Shown piece by piece: positions 1-5,525 of a stretch of 21,662 bases of DNA. Positions within the stretch are counted from its first letter, which is position 1; each line of letters opens with the position of its first letter. Below the pieces are notes generated by a model. That model did not search any database. It had not been told where the DNA came from and saw only the letters and a list, made by a program, of their open reading frames with translations. This stretch comes from a virus: positions 1-21,662 of IMG/VR virus record IMGVR_UViG_3300025508_000176. One strand, written 5' to 3'. A program made the translations under genes and the position numbers.

Positions 1-60
1 TTACTTTTTCAATCTGGTTTGCAATAGACCAAATCAAAAATTATTAATGGAGCATAAAAA

Positions 61-591
61 ATGGTTAAAACAGTTAAAAAAGAATATCAAGTTTATGATT
101 ATAATGATTTAAAAGATAATGATGAATTATTTGATAAATGTTATGATAATTGGTTATCTAATCCAGATAATATTAATGATTGGTCTGATGAGAATATAGA
201 TAGTTTTAAAACTTTTGCAGATCAATTAGATATGAAAATTGATTTTTCATTATGTAATGCAGAATATCCAGATAGAAGTTGTTATATAAAATTAGATAAT
301 ACTAATTATTATTATATAGCGACTAATGATAGAGTAAAACGTATATCTGAATATATTAAAAATTATAAAGGTAATGGATATTATATTTGTGATAATTTAA
401 AAACCTATGCAGATAAGTTAATAAATAAATGGGATAAAGATTATTCAATAAATGATTTTTCAAAAGATATAGAAAATAAAATGTTTGATTTATGGTTTGA
501 AGATAATCAAAATTATTTTTCAAAAGAAAGTTTCTTACAATTAGTTGAGTGTAACGAATACGAATTTTATGAAAATGGAGACATAGCATAA
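61..591 (+). CDS. Acidic hypothetical early phage protein, 176 aa
   Basis: Not recognised as a named family. The protein is acidic and rich in Asp, Asn, Tyr and Lys. It has no signal peptide or membrane segment. The N-terminal part (about residues 8-60) reads as helical, with a Y-D-Y-N-D-L opening and a W-S-D-E-N-I-D-S-F segment; this general look recurs in small phage proteins, but I cannot assign a function. The ATG at 61 is well supported: GGAG lies at 49-52, eight bases upstream. The stop overlaps the next start by one base (TAATG at 589-593), so it is the first of a translationally coupled series of small genes. Its position in an early-type block suggests a host-interaction role, but that is inference. 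Confidence 0.8.
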   Translation: MVKTVKKEYQVYDYNDLKDNDELFDKCYDNWLSNPDNINDWSDENIDSFKTFADQLDMKIDFSLCNAEYPDRSCYIKLDNTNYYYIATNDRVKRISEYIKNYKGNGYYICDNLKTYADKLINKWDKDYSINDFSKDIENKMFDLWFEDNQNYFSKESFLQLVECNEYEFYENGDIA

Positions 592-764
592 TGAAAAATA
601 GAATGTACTCATGTTTAAGATATAAATATAAAAATGATTTTATTGATACATCATTACATAATAATAATGGAATAATAGATTATATGAAAAAAAATAATAT
701 ACCAGAAACAGAATTTAAGAATTTTAAATTTGTTTCTCAAATGATGGAGTATATAGATGACTAA
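591..764 (+). CDS. Small hypothetical phage protein, 57 aa
   Basis: A 57-codon frame opening M-K-N-R-M-Y-S-C-L and ending M-M-E-Y-I-D-D. No family recognised and no membrane segment. Support is contextual: the ATG sits in a TAATG junction with the upstream gene, and an AATGGAG ribosome-binding motif lies at 574-580, ten bases before the start. Base composition matches its neighbours. It overlaps the next possible gene by eight bases (ATGACTAA), a junction type used repeatedly in this window. It is a coupled member of the small-gene operon; function unknown. Confidence 0.65.
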   Translation: MKNRMYSCLRYKYKNDFIDTSLHNNNGIIDYMKKNNIPETEFKNFKFVSQMMEYIDD

Positions 765-828
765 ATTAGAGATCGCAGAACTGGTATTTCTATTAACAAG
801 CCTGTTTATACTTGTATACGTTATATAG
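757..828 (+). CDS. Possible 23-aa membrane peptide
   Basis: A tiny frame that begins M-T-K-L-E-I-A-E and continues as one hydrophobic stretch of about 15 residues (V-F-L-L-T-S-L-F-I-L-V-Y-V-I), enough for a single membrane helix. An ATGGAG motif at 744-749 is seven bases upstream of the ATG. The start overlaps the previous stop as ATGACTAA, the same eight-base junction seen at 1315 and 9548 between better-supported genes. At 23 aa it could be chance, but the ribosome site, the junction and the membrane-helix composition agree. Phage single-pass micropeptides are known; no specific role is claimed. Confidence 0.4.
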   Translation: MTKLEIAELVFLLTSLFILVYVI

Positions 829-849
829 ATACCTATTTAAAACGAATTT

Positions 850-880
850 AAAGCCTATACAGACATATTTTATAGGCTTT
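850..880 (+). other. Perfect 10-bp stem-loop between small genes
   Basis: AAAGCCTATA (850-859) is an exact inverted repeat of TATAGGCTTT (871-880), with an 11-base loop. No T-run follows on either strand, so it is not a standard intrinsic terminator. It lies in the roughly 100-base gap before the next gene and could be an RNA-processing, stability or weak attenuation element. A poor promoter-like pair lies just downstream: TTGGAT (879-884), 15 bases, TATAAA (900-905). Confidence 0.5.
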
Positions 881-927
881 GGATATAGTGAGTCAGAATT
901 ATAAAAAAAACAATGGAGAATAAAAAA

Positions 928-1131
928 ATGGTTAAAAAAGAAAAACTATCAATAACAAGTAATAACATTAAAATAATTTCAGATATGGTTATGTCATTAT
1001 ATGCAGATGAAGATAATCAAGGCGAATTTGATGAAAAAACGACACTTAAATATGCTTTAAATTATTGCATTGATGTTATTGAGGATAAAGAGACAATTTT
1101 AGATGTAAATTTCTTAGAGGGAGAAGAATAA
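928..1131 (+). CDS. Small hypothetical phage protein, 67 aa
   Basis: Unrecognised acidic protein opening M-V-K-K-E-K-L-S-I-T. The middle (about residues 12-55) reads as helical, with a D-E-K-T-T-L-K-Y-A-L segment that could fit a small ribbon-helix-helix-like or all-helical fold; that is only an impression. The start is placed at 928, not the in-frame ATG at 913, because the 913 ATG is part of the AATGGAG Shine-Dalgarno motif (912-918), which sits nine bases before 928. The stop joins the next gene as TAATG at 1129-1133, so the two are probably translationally coupled. Confidence 0.65.
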   Translation: MVKKEKLSITSNNIKIISDMVMSLYADEDNQGEFDEKTTLKYALNYCIDVIEDKETILDVNFLEGEE

Positions 1132-1322
1132 TGACTAAAAAATTAACAGTTGAAGAATTAGAAGATAGATTATGTGATGTGGAGAGTAGATATTACAATG
1201 GTTACAGTCAAACTGAATATTGGTGGAGAGTGAGCGGTGATGTTGAACCTACAGATAGAAGATTGTGGACAAGATATATTAAATTATTAAATAAAAGAAA
1301 AATGGAGCAGAATAATGACTAA
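1131..1322 (+). CDS. Small hypothetical phage protein, 63 aa
   Basis: A charged, Trp/Tyr-rich small protein opening M-T-K-K-L-T-V-E-E-L-E. No known domain recognised. A GGGAGAAG ribosome site lies just before the ATG, which overlaps the previous stop by one base. The first 20 residues (T-V-E-E-L-E-D-R-L) could form a short helix. The middle holds a W-W-R-V-S-G stretch and the C-terminus is basic, then N-N-D. It overlaps the following gene by eight bases (ATGACTAA at 1315-1322). Function unknown. Confidence 0.7.
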   Translation: MTKKLTVEELEDRLCDVESRYYNGYSQTEYWWRVSGDVEPTDRRLWTRYIKLLNKRKMEQNND

Positions 1323-1491
1323 AAAAACATATACAATAATTGCTACTAGAGATGATTATGTGAAAATTAACATATTAGCTAATTCTAAAGAAGAAGCCTT
1401 AAAAAATGCTATAAATGATAACCACGAAAGTGAATGGAAAAGTTATGATATAGGAAATTATAAGTCTTATGAAATTTTAGAGAGAGAATAA
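1315..1491 (+). CDS. Small hypothetical phage protein, 58 aa
   Basis: A 58-codon gene opening M-T-K-K-T-Y-T-I-I-A. The pattern is beta strand (about 4-11), strand (15-22), helix beginning N-S-K-E-E-A-L-K-N-A (about 23-34), then W-K-S-Y and a C-terminal strand. This alternating beta/helix shape recurs in small phage proteins carrying the 'A-x-S-x-E-E-A' style helix. AATGGAG at 1301-1307 is seven bases before the ATG, and the start overlaps the previous stop by eight bases. It ends the rightward small-gene operon: its TAA is followed after only two bases by the stop of a leftward gene, with no visible terminator between. Confidence 0.7.
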   Translation: MTKKTYTIIATRDDYVKINILANSKEEALKNAINDNHESEWKSYDIGNYKSYEILERE

Positions 1492-1493
1492 AC

Positions 1494-2024
1494 CTATATA
1501 AAGCCATAATGATAAGCTAAAATATCTAAACAAATCTTAAACTTCTTAAAAGGTGTTTTTTTATTGGTTAAACGTAAACTTATCTTATTGGCTTCTGATA
1601 ATGTCATATTATCCAATACAACATATTCAAAAAATTTAACCATTTTATAGGGAATATTTTTTCTTGCCGCCTCATATTGTAATTTAGAGTTTACAGCATT
1701 TTCTGATATTTCAAGTGGATTATGAGTTTCAGATCGCTCTTTATAGCTAGATATAATAGATGGATTATTATGACCTATTTTATAATTCATATAATATTTT
1801 GTGCCTGCACTATATTGTGAGTTAGAAATATCTTTTCTGGATAAATATTTATTTAATATATCACAATCAACATTCTTTAAAATGAAAGTACCAGCTTTAG
1901 CAGTCTCAAGATATTTATAATTGCCTTTCTTTACAGTCTCAGCAGTTGGCAATATTATTTCATTTTTAGTAGGTTTCAAATTGTAACCCTGTAATATTTT
2001 GTATTTGTTTAAATTCGTAATCAT
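1494..2024 (-). CDS. DUF6456-like protein, probable DNA-binding regulator, 176 aa
   Basis: The C-terminal third resembles the alphaproteobacterial/phage DUF6456 pattern: L-x-Y-E-A-A-R, a V-V-L-D hydrophobic segment, then an A-rich helix and a final C-L-D-I-L-A-Y-H-Y-G. The middle part beginning V-D-C-D-I-L-N-K-Y-L resembles the upstream half of the same family. The match is by eye only. I place the start at ATG 2024; the longer frame to 2039 begins with TTG, and GGA of that codon region forms the ribosome site for 2024. The gene overlaps the 3' end of the upstream gene by 59 bases in a different frame, so the two are probably co-translated. A P-T-A-E-T-V motif near residue 25 is shared with the gene at 2908-3294. 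Confidence 0.7.
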   Translation of the reverse strand: MITNLNKYKILQGYNLKPTKNEIILPTAETVKKGNYKYLETAKAGTFILKNVDCDILNKYLSRKDISNSQYSAGTKYYMNYKIGHNNPSIISSYKERSETHNPLEISENAVNSKLQYEAARKNIPYKMVKFFEYVVLDNMTLSEANKISLRLTNKKTPFKKFKICLDILAYHYGFI

Positions 2025-2787
2025 AACGTGATTTTCCAAAAATTGCTTTAGTTGGATTATTAGCTATATAAAATATCGTATGGATTACAAATTTTTGACT
2101 ATTTGGTAAATATTTTTCTAATAAAGTAATTTCTTTATCCGTAATTTTTATAGGACTGTTTACACCTTTAAATGTTAAACTTTTTAAACAATCTGGATCA
2201 GGTTTTAAAGTATTGTTATAATCTAATTGATGCTTTTTAAAGATATATAAACCATTTGGCATATATTGGCTTTCATAATTGACGAACCAATGCTTAAAAT
2301 AGCCTTTACAGTAATCTAAAAGCTGTTCCTCATTACAATTTGATAAATGAGATGGAAGATTTTTTAATGTTTCTTCAACAGCGCTTTCAATAAAAAATTC
2401 CTTGTCCTTACTTTTCCAGATTTTTCCATAATGTTCGATTACTTTTAAAATAAAATTCTTATAGATAAGCTTTTCTTTTATATCGTGAGTTAGAATTGCA
2501 GATAAAATATCTTTTGTAGTTTCTATTCCTTGCTCTAATACGTCTTTTGTAAAAACTTTTTTCTCAGCAAGAGATAGCTCGATTTTAGGATTTTTATTTA
2601 ACCAACGACTAAATGCCATTGAATATGATTTGCGTGTTCTTTTTTTATCTAAATGCCATTTTTTAAATATTTCATATTGTTCGTTAATATCAATATTATT
2701 TTCTTTGCACAAGGTTTCTTGTTTATGAGTGAATTTTAATTTTAATAATTTATCGAATGTATTATCTGCCATTATGTTAAATTCCAT
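1966..2787 (-). CDS. Putative phage replication-type protein, 273 aa
   Basis: The N-terminal region contains F-K-K-W-H-L-D-K-K (about residues 41-49) followed by a W-L-N-K segment (about 63-66). This resembles the short helical DNA-binding segment of DnaT-like and phage replication proteins (F-x-x-W ... R-x-W); it is a family resemblance, not a confirmed match. The rest is Lys/Glu/Tyr rich with no membrane segment or ATPase motif. The start at 2787 has AAAGGA upstream; a second ATG at 2772, with its own GGA, is possible. It is the first gene of a two-gene leftward unit and overlaps the DUF6456-like gene by 59 bases. It could equally be a regulator. Confidence 0.65.
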   Translation of the reverse strand: MEFNIMADNTFDKLLKLKFTHKQETLCKENNIDINEQYEIFKKWHLDKKRTRKSYSMAFSRWLNKNPKIELSLAEKKVFTKDVLEQGIETTKDILSAILTHDIKEKLIYKNFILKVIEHYGKIWKSKDKEFFIESAVEETLKNLPSHLSNCNEEQLLDYCKGYFKHWFVNYESQYMPNGLYIFKKHQLDYNNTLKPDPDCLKSLTFKGVNSPIKITDKEITLLEKYLPNSQKFVIHTIFYIANNPTKAIFGKSRYDYEFKQIQNITGLQFETY

Positions 2788-2820
2788 TTTTTTTATATTC
2801 CTTTAGTGTTTTGTTTATAT

Positions 2821-2849
2821 TAATATTAAATTAAGTTAAGTTAATATTA
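2821..2849. repeat. AT-rich palindromic element with 5-bp tandem repeat
   Basis: TAATATTAA (2821-2829) and TTAATATTA (2841-2849) are inverted repeats of each other and each is nearly self-palindromic. Between them TTAAG is repeated in tandem (2831-2840), continuing into TTAA. The element lies 34-62 bases upstream of the leftward gene starting at 2787. On the minus strand a weak promoter pair is possible (TTGGTC, 17 bases, TAATAT), whose -10 falls inside the repeat. An operator or AT-rich unwinding element are both plausible. Confidence 0.45.
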
Positions 2850-2870
2850 CAGAGACTACACAGTCAGACC

Positions 2871-2906
2871 AAAAAAATCGCCATAGTTAAGAATAATTAT
2901 TAACTA
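2871..2906 (-). terminator. Weak leftward terminator candidate
   Basis: Right after the stop of the leftward gene at 2908, TAGTTAA (2884-2890) pairs with TTAACTA (2900-2906) around a nine-base loop. Reading leftward, a run of seven T (2871-2877 complement) follows six bases later. The stem is short and AT-only and the T-run is not adjacent, so termination may be inefficient. Confidence 0.3.
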
Positions 2907-2907
2907 G

Positions 2908-3294
2908 CTACTTATATTTAATATCAAATTTGTTCTCAAATTGTTGTTTTCTTTGGTTTTTCTTCTTATTGTTCCAACTCTCTCTCGTTAACTTTTTTCG
3001 TAGTCCTTTTTCAAAAAATTCCAAAATAAATTCACTTTTTATGTAAAATTTATCATTTTTTTGCTCAAAACTTACATAAAAATTATAATTTTCTGCTGTT
3101 TCTTGTAAATTTTTTACGTTAATTTTTAGTTTTTTCTTAGCAAGATTGACCTCAATAGGCTCACAATTCCTTCGCCAAAGTTCCAAATATAATATGTATA
3201 AATCTTTCGCTATAACTACACCAACATCATGCTGTATGTTTACCATTTCAGCAGTTGGTACGTTAAAAAAAGGTAAATCTTTATTTTTATCCAT
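2908..3294 (-). CDS. Hypothetical phage protein, 128 aa
   Basis: Not recognised. The N-terminus holds a P-T-A-E-M-V motif (residues 13-18) followed by a helix (about 20-45) with I-L-Y-L-E-L-W-R-R. The C-terminal 25 residues are strongly basic (K-K-K-N-Q-R-K) and could bind nucleic acid. The central Y-N-F-Y-V-S-F and F-Y-I-K-S-E-F segments look like beta strands. The start overlaps the stop of the nuclease-like gene by one base (TAATG at 3294), so it is the last gene of the four-gene leftward operon. Its P-T-A-E motif is shared with the gene at 1494-2024, including a ten-base DNA identity. Confidence 0.65.
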   Translation of the reverse strand: MDKNKDLPFFNVPTAEMVNIQHDVGVVIAKDLYILYLELWRRNCEPIEVNLAKKKLKINVKNLQETAENYNFYVSFEQKNDKFYIKSEFILEFFEKGLRKKLTRESWNNKKKNQRKQQFENKFDIKYK

Positions 3295-3743
3295 TATGTA
3301 ATATCGTCTATCATTGTAAAATTTGCAATAGGTATTTGCACAACAGTTCCTATATCACGTTTATCATTGCGATAATTTATAGGTTGATACCATAATGTTT
3401 TTTCATTTTCACAATCAACATCTTCAAAATCAATCCACCCTGTTTTATTATCGCCTTTCCATTTAACAAGAAATATTACAGGCTTACCCCAATTTTTTCT
3501 CAATCGTTTAGCATAAGAAAATTTATTTAAACTGCATATTATTGTTGGATAATCAGTAGATTTAGCATTTCTTACTCTTATTTCCACCCAACCAGCGATT
3601 GATCCTTCTCGCCACATTGAATAGTCTATTGGGTGATAATTTGGCTCTTTTTTACTATTACAACGCCATTTTAAATTAGCTATTTGTATTAGCCTTTCTT
3701 CATTTTCTAAATCTTCTTTATCCTCATAAATGCGATTATTCAT
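3294..3743 (-). CDS. PD-(D/E)XK nuclease-like protein, 149 aa
   Basis: Resembles small phage proteins of the PD-(D/E)XK (restriction-enzyme) fold. Visible core: H-P-I-D-Y-S-M-W (D40), a G-x-x-x-G-W turn, then V-E-I-R-V-R (E54, R56), spaced as the D...E-x-K active site usually is. R replaces the usual K at the last position, which could alter or abolish cleavage. Downstream, Y-P-T-I-I-C-S-L-N-K and I-F-L-V-K-W-K look like the next helix and strand of the fold, and V-V-Q-I-P-I-A-N-F closes the domain. It lies in the leftward operon after an HTH gene (one-base gap). An early nuclease role (host DNA breakdown or defence) is inference. Confidence 0.65.
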   Translation of the reverse strand: MNNRIYEDKEDLENEERLIQIANLKWRCNSKKEPNYHPIDYSMWREGSIAGWVEIRVRNAKSTDYPTIICSLNKFSYAKRLRKNWGKPVIFLVKWKGDNKTGWIDFEDVDCENEKTLWYQPINYRNDKRDIGTVVQIPIANFTMIDDIT

Positions 3744-3744
3744 A

Positions 3745-3942
3745 TCATTGCCTCATAAATTTATAAAAATCATTTGGAGTTACTTGTCCGTTAGTAATCC
3801 TGTAAATTAATTCCATTTTATCAGGTCGTGGTATTACATTCCTCATATAACGATAAACATTTCTGTGATGAGGTTCGTCTATCTTTTCAGCTAAATCCTC
3901 AATACTCATTTTTTTTTCTTTAATATATTCGTTTAAAGTCAT
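3745..3942 (-). CDS. Cro/CI-type helix-turn-helix regulator, 65 aa
   Basis: A complete small HTH domain. M-T-L-N-E-Y-I-K-E-K-K-M-S-I-E-D-L-A gives helices 1-2, E-P-H-H-R-N-V-Y-R-Y is the likely recognition helix (about 23-32), and the end (I-T-N-G-Q-V-T-P-N-D-F-Y) matches the usual C-terminus of Xre/YdaS-like phage repressors ('...G.vtp.dF'). The length is typical of a minimal Cro-like protein with no dimerisation or peptidase domain. It is the second gene of the leftward operon, and its start overlaps the preceding stop by one base. It is the best candidate to bind the inverted repeat between the divergent promoters at 4166-4236 and so control both directions. Confidence 0.8.
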   Translation of the reverse strand: MTLNEYIKEKKMSIEDLAEKIDEPHHRNVYRYMRNVIPRPDKMELIYRITNGQVTPNDFYKFMRQ

Positions 3943-4139
3943 TATCTACCACCTAAAAAAAGAAGTGCTGCAATTAATAAAACAGCAAGAGCTATCCCAA
4001 ACATATTATTTTTTGCTACTGGTTTTTCTCCATAGGCTTCATTGTGTGCTGTATTAGGATCGTCTTTAATATAATGCCCTTTAGAGTTTCTTGCTCTTGT
4101 TCTTTTCTTGCTAACCTTAGTTGTTTTTGCTTTCGCCAT
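3942..4139 (-). CDS. Basic single-pass membrane peptide, 65 aa
   Basis: The N-terminal 20 residues are strongly basic (A-K-A-K-T-T-K-V-S-K-K-R-T-R-A-R). A linker with D-D-P-N-T-A-H-N-E-A-Y follows, then a C-terminal hydrophobic helix (about 47-63) ending L-G-G-R. Small proteins with this R-N-x-K-G-x-Y ... D-D-P layout recur in marine phages (recalled, not checked); function unknown. The start is 4139: an in-frame extension to 4184 runs through the -10 of the promoter driving this gene, and ATGGAG lies just before 4139. It is the first gene of the leftward operon. Membrane anchoring with the basic end in the cytoplasm is the likely topology. Confidence 0.75.
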   Translation of the reverse strand: MAKAKTTKVSKKRTRARNSKGHYIKDDPNTAHNEAYGEKPVAKNNMFGIALAVLLIAALLFLGGR

Positions 4140-4165
4140 TTTAATCTCCATAATTATTTCTTTTA

Positions 4166-4194
4166 AAGATAATTCTATTCTCAAAAAATGTCAA
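4166..4194 (-). promoter_or_regulatory. Leftward sigma70-type promoter
   Basis: Reading leftward, a perfect TTGACA -35 (4194-4189) is followed by 17 bases and TATCTT as -10 (4171-4166). The predicted start of transcription is near 4159, about 20 bases before the ATG at 4139. This supports the shorter start of that gene. Confidence 0.75.
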
Positions 4195-4196
4195 AC

Positions 4197-4215
4197 AATA
4201 TTAGCATTTGATATT
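4197..4215. promoter_or_regulatory. Possible operator between divergent promoters
   Basis: AATAT (4197-4201) and ATATT (4211-4215) form an inverted repeat around a nine-base spacer. It lies between the two -35 boxes and covers the rightward one, so one bound dimer could affect both promoters. The nearby HTH gene at 3745 is the obvious candidate. The arms are short and AT-rich, so chance is possible. Confidence 0.35.
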
Positions 4216-4236
4216 ATTATCTTTTTATGATACACT
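4208..4236 (+). promoter_or_regulatory. Rightward sigma70-type promoter, extended -10
   Basis: TTGATA (4208-4213), 17 bases, then TACACT (4231-4236), with TG at 4228-4229 giving an extended -10. Transcription should start near 4243, just before the ribosome site of the gene at 4261. The two -35 boxes of the divergent pair are 13 bases apart. Confidence 0.7.
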
Positions 4237-4260
4237 AAGTTTTAAACAATGGAGAAAATT

Positions 4261-4512
4261 ATGAAAAATAAAATAGAAAAAATTACTTTTGCAAGTACAG
4301 AACTTAAAGGTGTTGAGCTTGATGTTTATATTGGTGATAAATTTCAAATTCAACATGGTGGTAATCAACATGGTAAAGGTACAGCATTATTTCAATTAAC
4401 AAAAATTACCAAAAAGGGAAATTTATACGGATTAAAAACTTCTTTAGATACAAAAAGAATTTTTAATAAAAATCATAAATTAAATCTTGATACCTTAATA
4501 AGACCTGCATAA
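4261..4512 (+). CDS. Small hypothetical phage protein, 83 aa
   Basis: Unrecognised. A Lys/Gly-rich protein with no signal peptide or membrane helix. Its pattern of short strands (I-T-F-A-S-T-E-L, L-D-V-Y-I-G-D-K-F-Q-I, A-L-F-Q-L-T-K-I, L-Y-G-L-K-T) suggests a small beta-barrel-like fold; an H-G-G-N-Q-H-G-K-G loop lies around residues 32-40. The start is 4261, because the in-frame ATG at 4249 lies in the AATGGAG ribosome motif (4248-4254), six bases away. It is the first gene after the rightward promoter and is followed by a strong hairpin, so it is likely the most highly transcribed gene of its unit. Confidence 0.7.
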   Translation: MKNKIEKITFASTELKGVELDVYIGDKFQIQHGGNQHGKGTALFQLTKITKKGNLYGLKTSLDTKRIFNKNHKLNLDTLIRPA

Positions 4513-4522
4513 TTTTATTATT

Positions 4523-4544
4523 AGGGGGATAACTTTATCCCCCT
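4523..4544 (+). terminator. Strong GC-rich hairpin, attenuator or terminator
   Basis: AGGGGGATAA (4523-4532) is the exact inverted repeat of TTATCCCCCT (4535-4544), giving a stem of at least eight pairs with a four-base loop. It sits ten bases after the stop of the gene at 4261. No T-run follows on either strand, so it may be a partial terminator or a 3'-end-stabilising hairpin that lets some transcription pass into the secreted cassette. Confidence 0.55.
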
Positions 4545-4589
4545 CTAAACATCTTGCTTTAGGTTTTGAAATCATTAAAAATCACATCT

Positions 4590-5525
4590 ATGTTGAAAGA
4601 AACTTTAAGAGCATATATAATAATGGGCTTGGCAGTATTTGCTGTTATGGGATTAGCTTTTGCTGAAGATAACACAAATGTAATCACAAATACAACGACA
4701 ACAACTTCTACTGTAAATTCAAACAACAGCAATACCAATGTTAATCAATCAACAAATAACAATACAAATTTAAACACGAACAACACAACGATAAATCAAA
4801 CAACTAATTCAACATCAACTAACAACAATACCTCAGTTAATACCAATACCAATAGCTCTACAAATAATTCTACGTCAAATGTTACTAGCAATATTACTCA
4901 AAGTGTTACAAGCAATATTAATCAATCAACAGACAACACCTCTTTAAATACAAATAATAATACCAATGTTTCGACCTCATCTAGTTCCTCAAGTGTTGAA
5001 ACTAAAAACGAAAATATTAATTCATCAGTAAATAATAACAATAATAATAATGTAAATAACAGTAACAGCAATTCTCGTCAGGTTGTAACACAACGTATTA
5101 AAGGACAAGTTAGTTCTGCTATTGCTCCCTCTATCAATTCATATAGTCAGTTAGTATGCACATCAGGTACTTCAACATCAGTACAAACAAATTTGTTTGG
5201 CATTGCAAGTGGCAGAAGTGTTATTGATACAAATTGCCAAAGGGTTTTATTAAGTCGTGAATTAGCATCACAAGGTATGAAGGTAGCCTCTGTATCACTT
5301 CTTTGCCAAGACAAAAGAGTATTTAAGGCAATGATGATGGCAGGCACTCCATGTCCTGTAAATGGATTAATTGGAGATGAGGCTAAAGCATATTGGATTT
5401 CTAATCCTGAGATACGACCTGATTGGGAAGATATAAAAAAAGAATACAAAAATTTAGATGCCAAGATATATAAGAAAAAAGATTTTTGTCGTAAATTTAA
5501 AAGTCATAAGTTGTGCTTAGACTAA
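4590..5525 (+). CDS. Secreted Asn/Thr/Ser-rich protein, 311 aa
   Basis: The N-terminus is a classic Sec signal peptide: M-L-K-E-T-L-R, a hydrophobic core (about 9-22), and A-F-A before E-D-N (cleavage about residue 24). A long low-complexity part follows (about 25-165) built almost wholly of Asn, Thr and Ser, ending in a run of seven Asn. The last 150 residues are ordinary sequence with four or more Cys (C-T-S-G, N-C-Q-R, L-L-C-Q-D, T-P-C-P, and F-C near the end), which could form disulphides outside the cytoplasm. An upstream in-frame TTG at 4566 was rejected because it would spoil the signal peptide. No family recognised. It overlaps the next gene by 13 bases. Confidence 0.75.
   Translation: MLKETLRAYIIMGLAVFAVMGLAFAEDNTNVITNTTTTTSTVNSNNSNTNVNQSTNNNTNLNTNNTTINQTTNSTSTNNNTSVNTNTNSSTNNSTSNVTSNITQSVTSNINQSTDNTSLNTNNNTNVSTSSSSSSVETKNENINSSVNNNNNNNVNNSNSNSRQVVTQRIKGQVSSAIAPSINSYSQLVCTSGTSTSVQTNLFGIASGRSVIDTNCQRVLLSRELASQGMKVASVSLLCQDKRVFKAMMMAGTPCPVNGLIGDEAKAYWISNPEIRPDWEDIKKEYKNLDAKIYKKKDFCRKFKSHKLCLD

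Noticed and set aside
4140-4184. Longer start of the membrane peptide
   Set aside because: The extension crosses the -10 box of its own promoter.
5147-5464. 105-aa minus-strand frame
   Set aside because: Lies antisense to the ordinary C-terminal part of the secreted Asn-rich gene, with no ribosome site.
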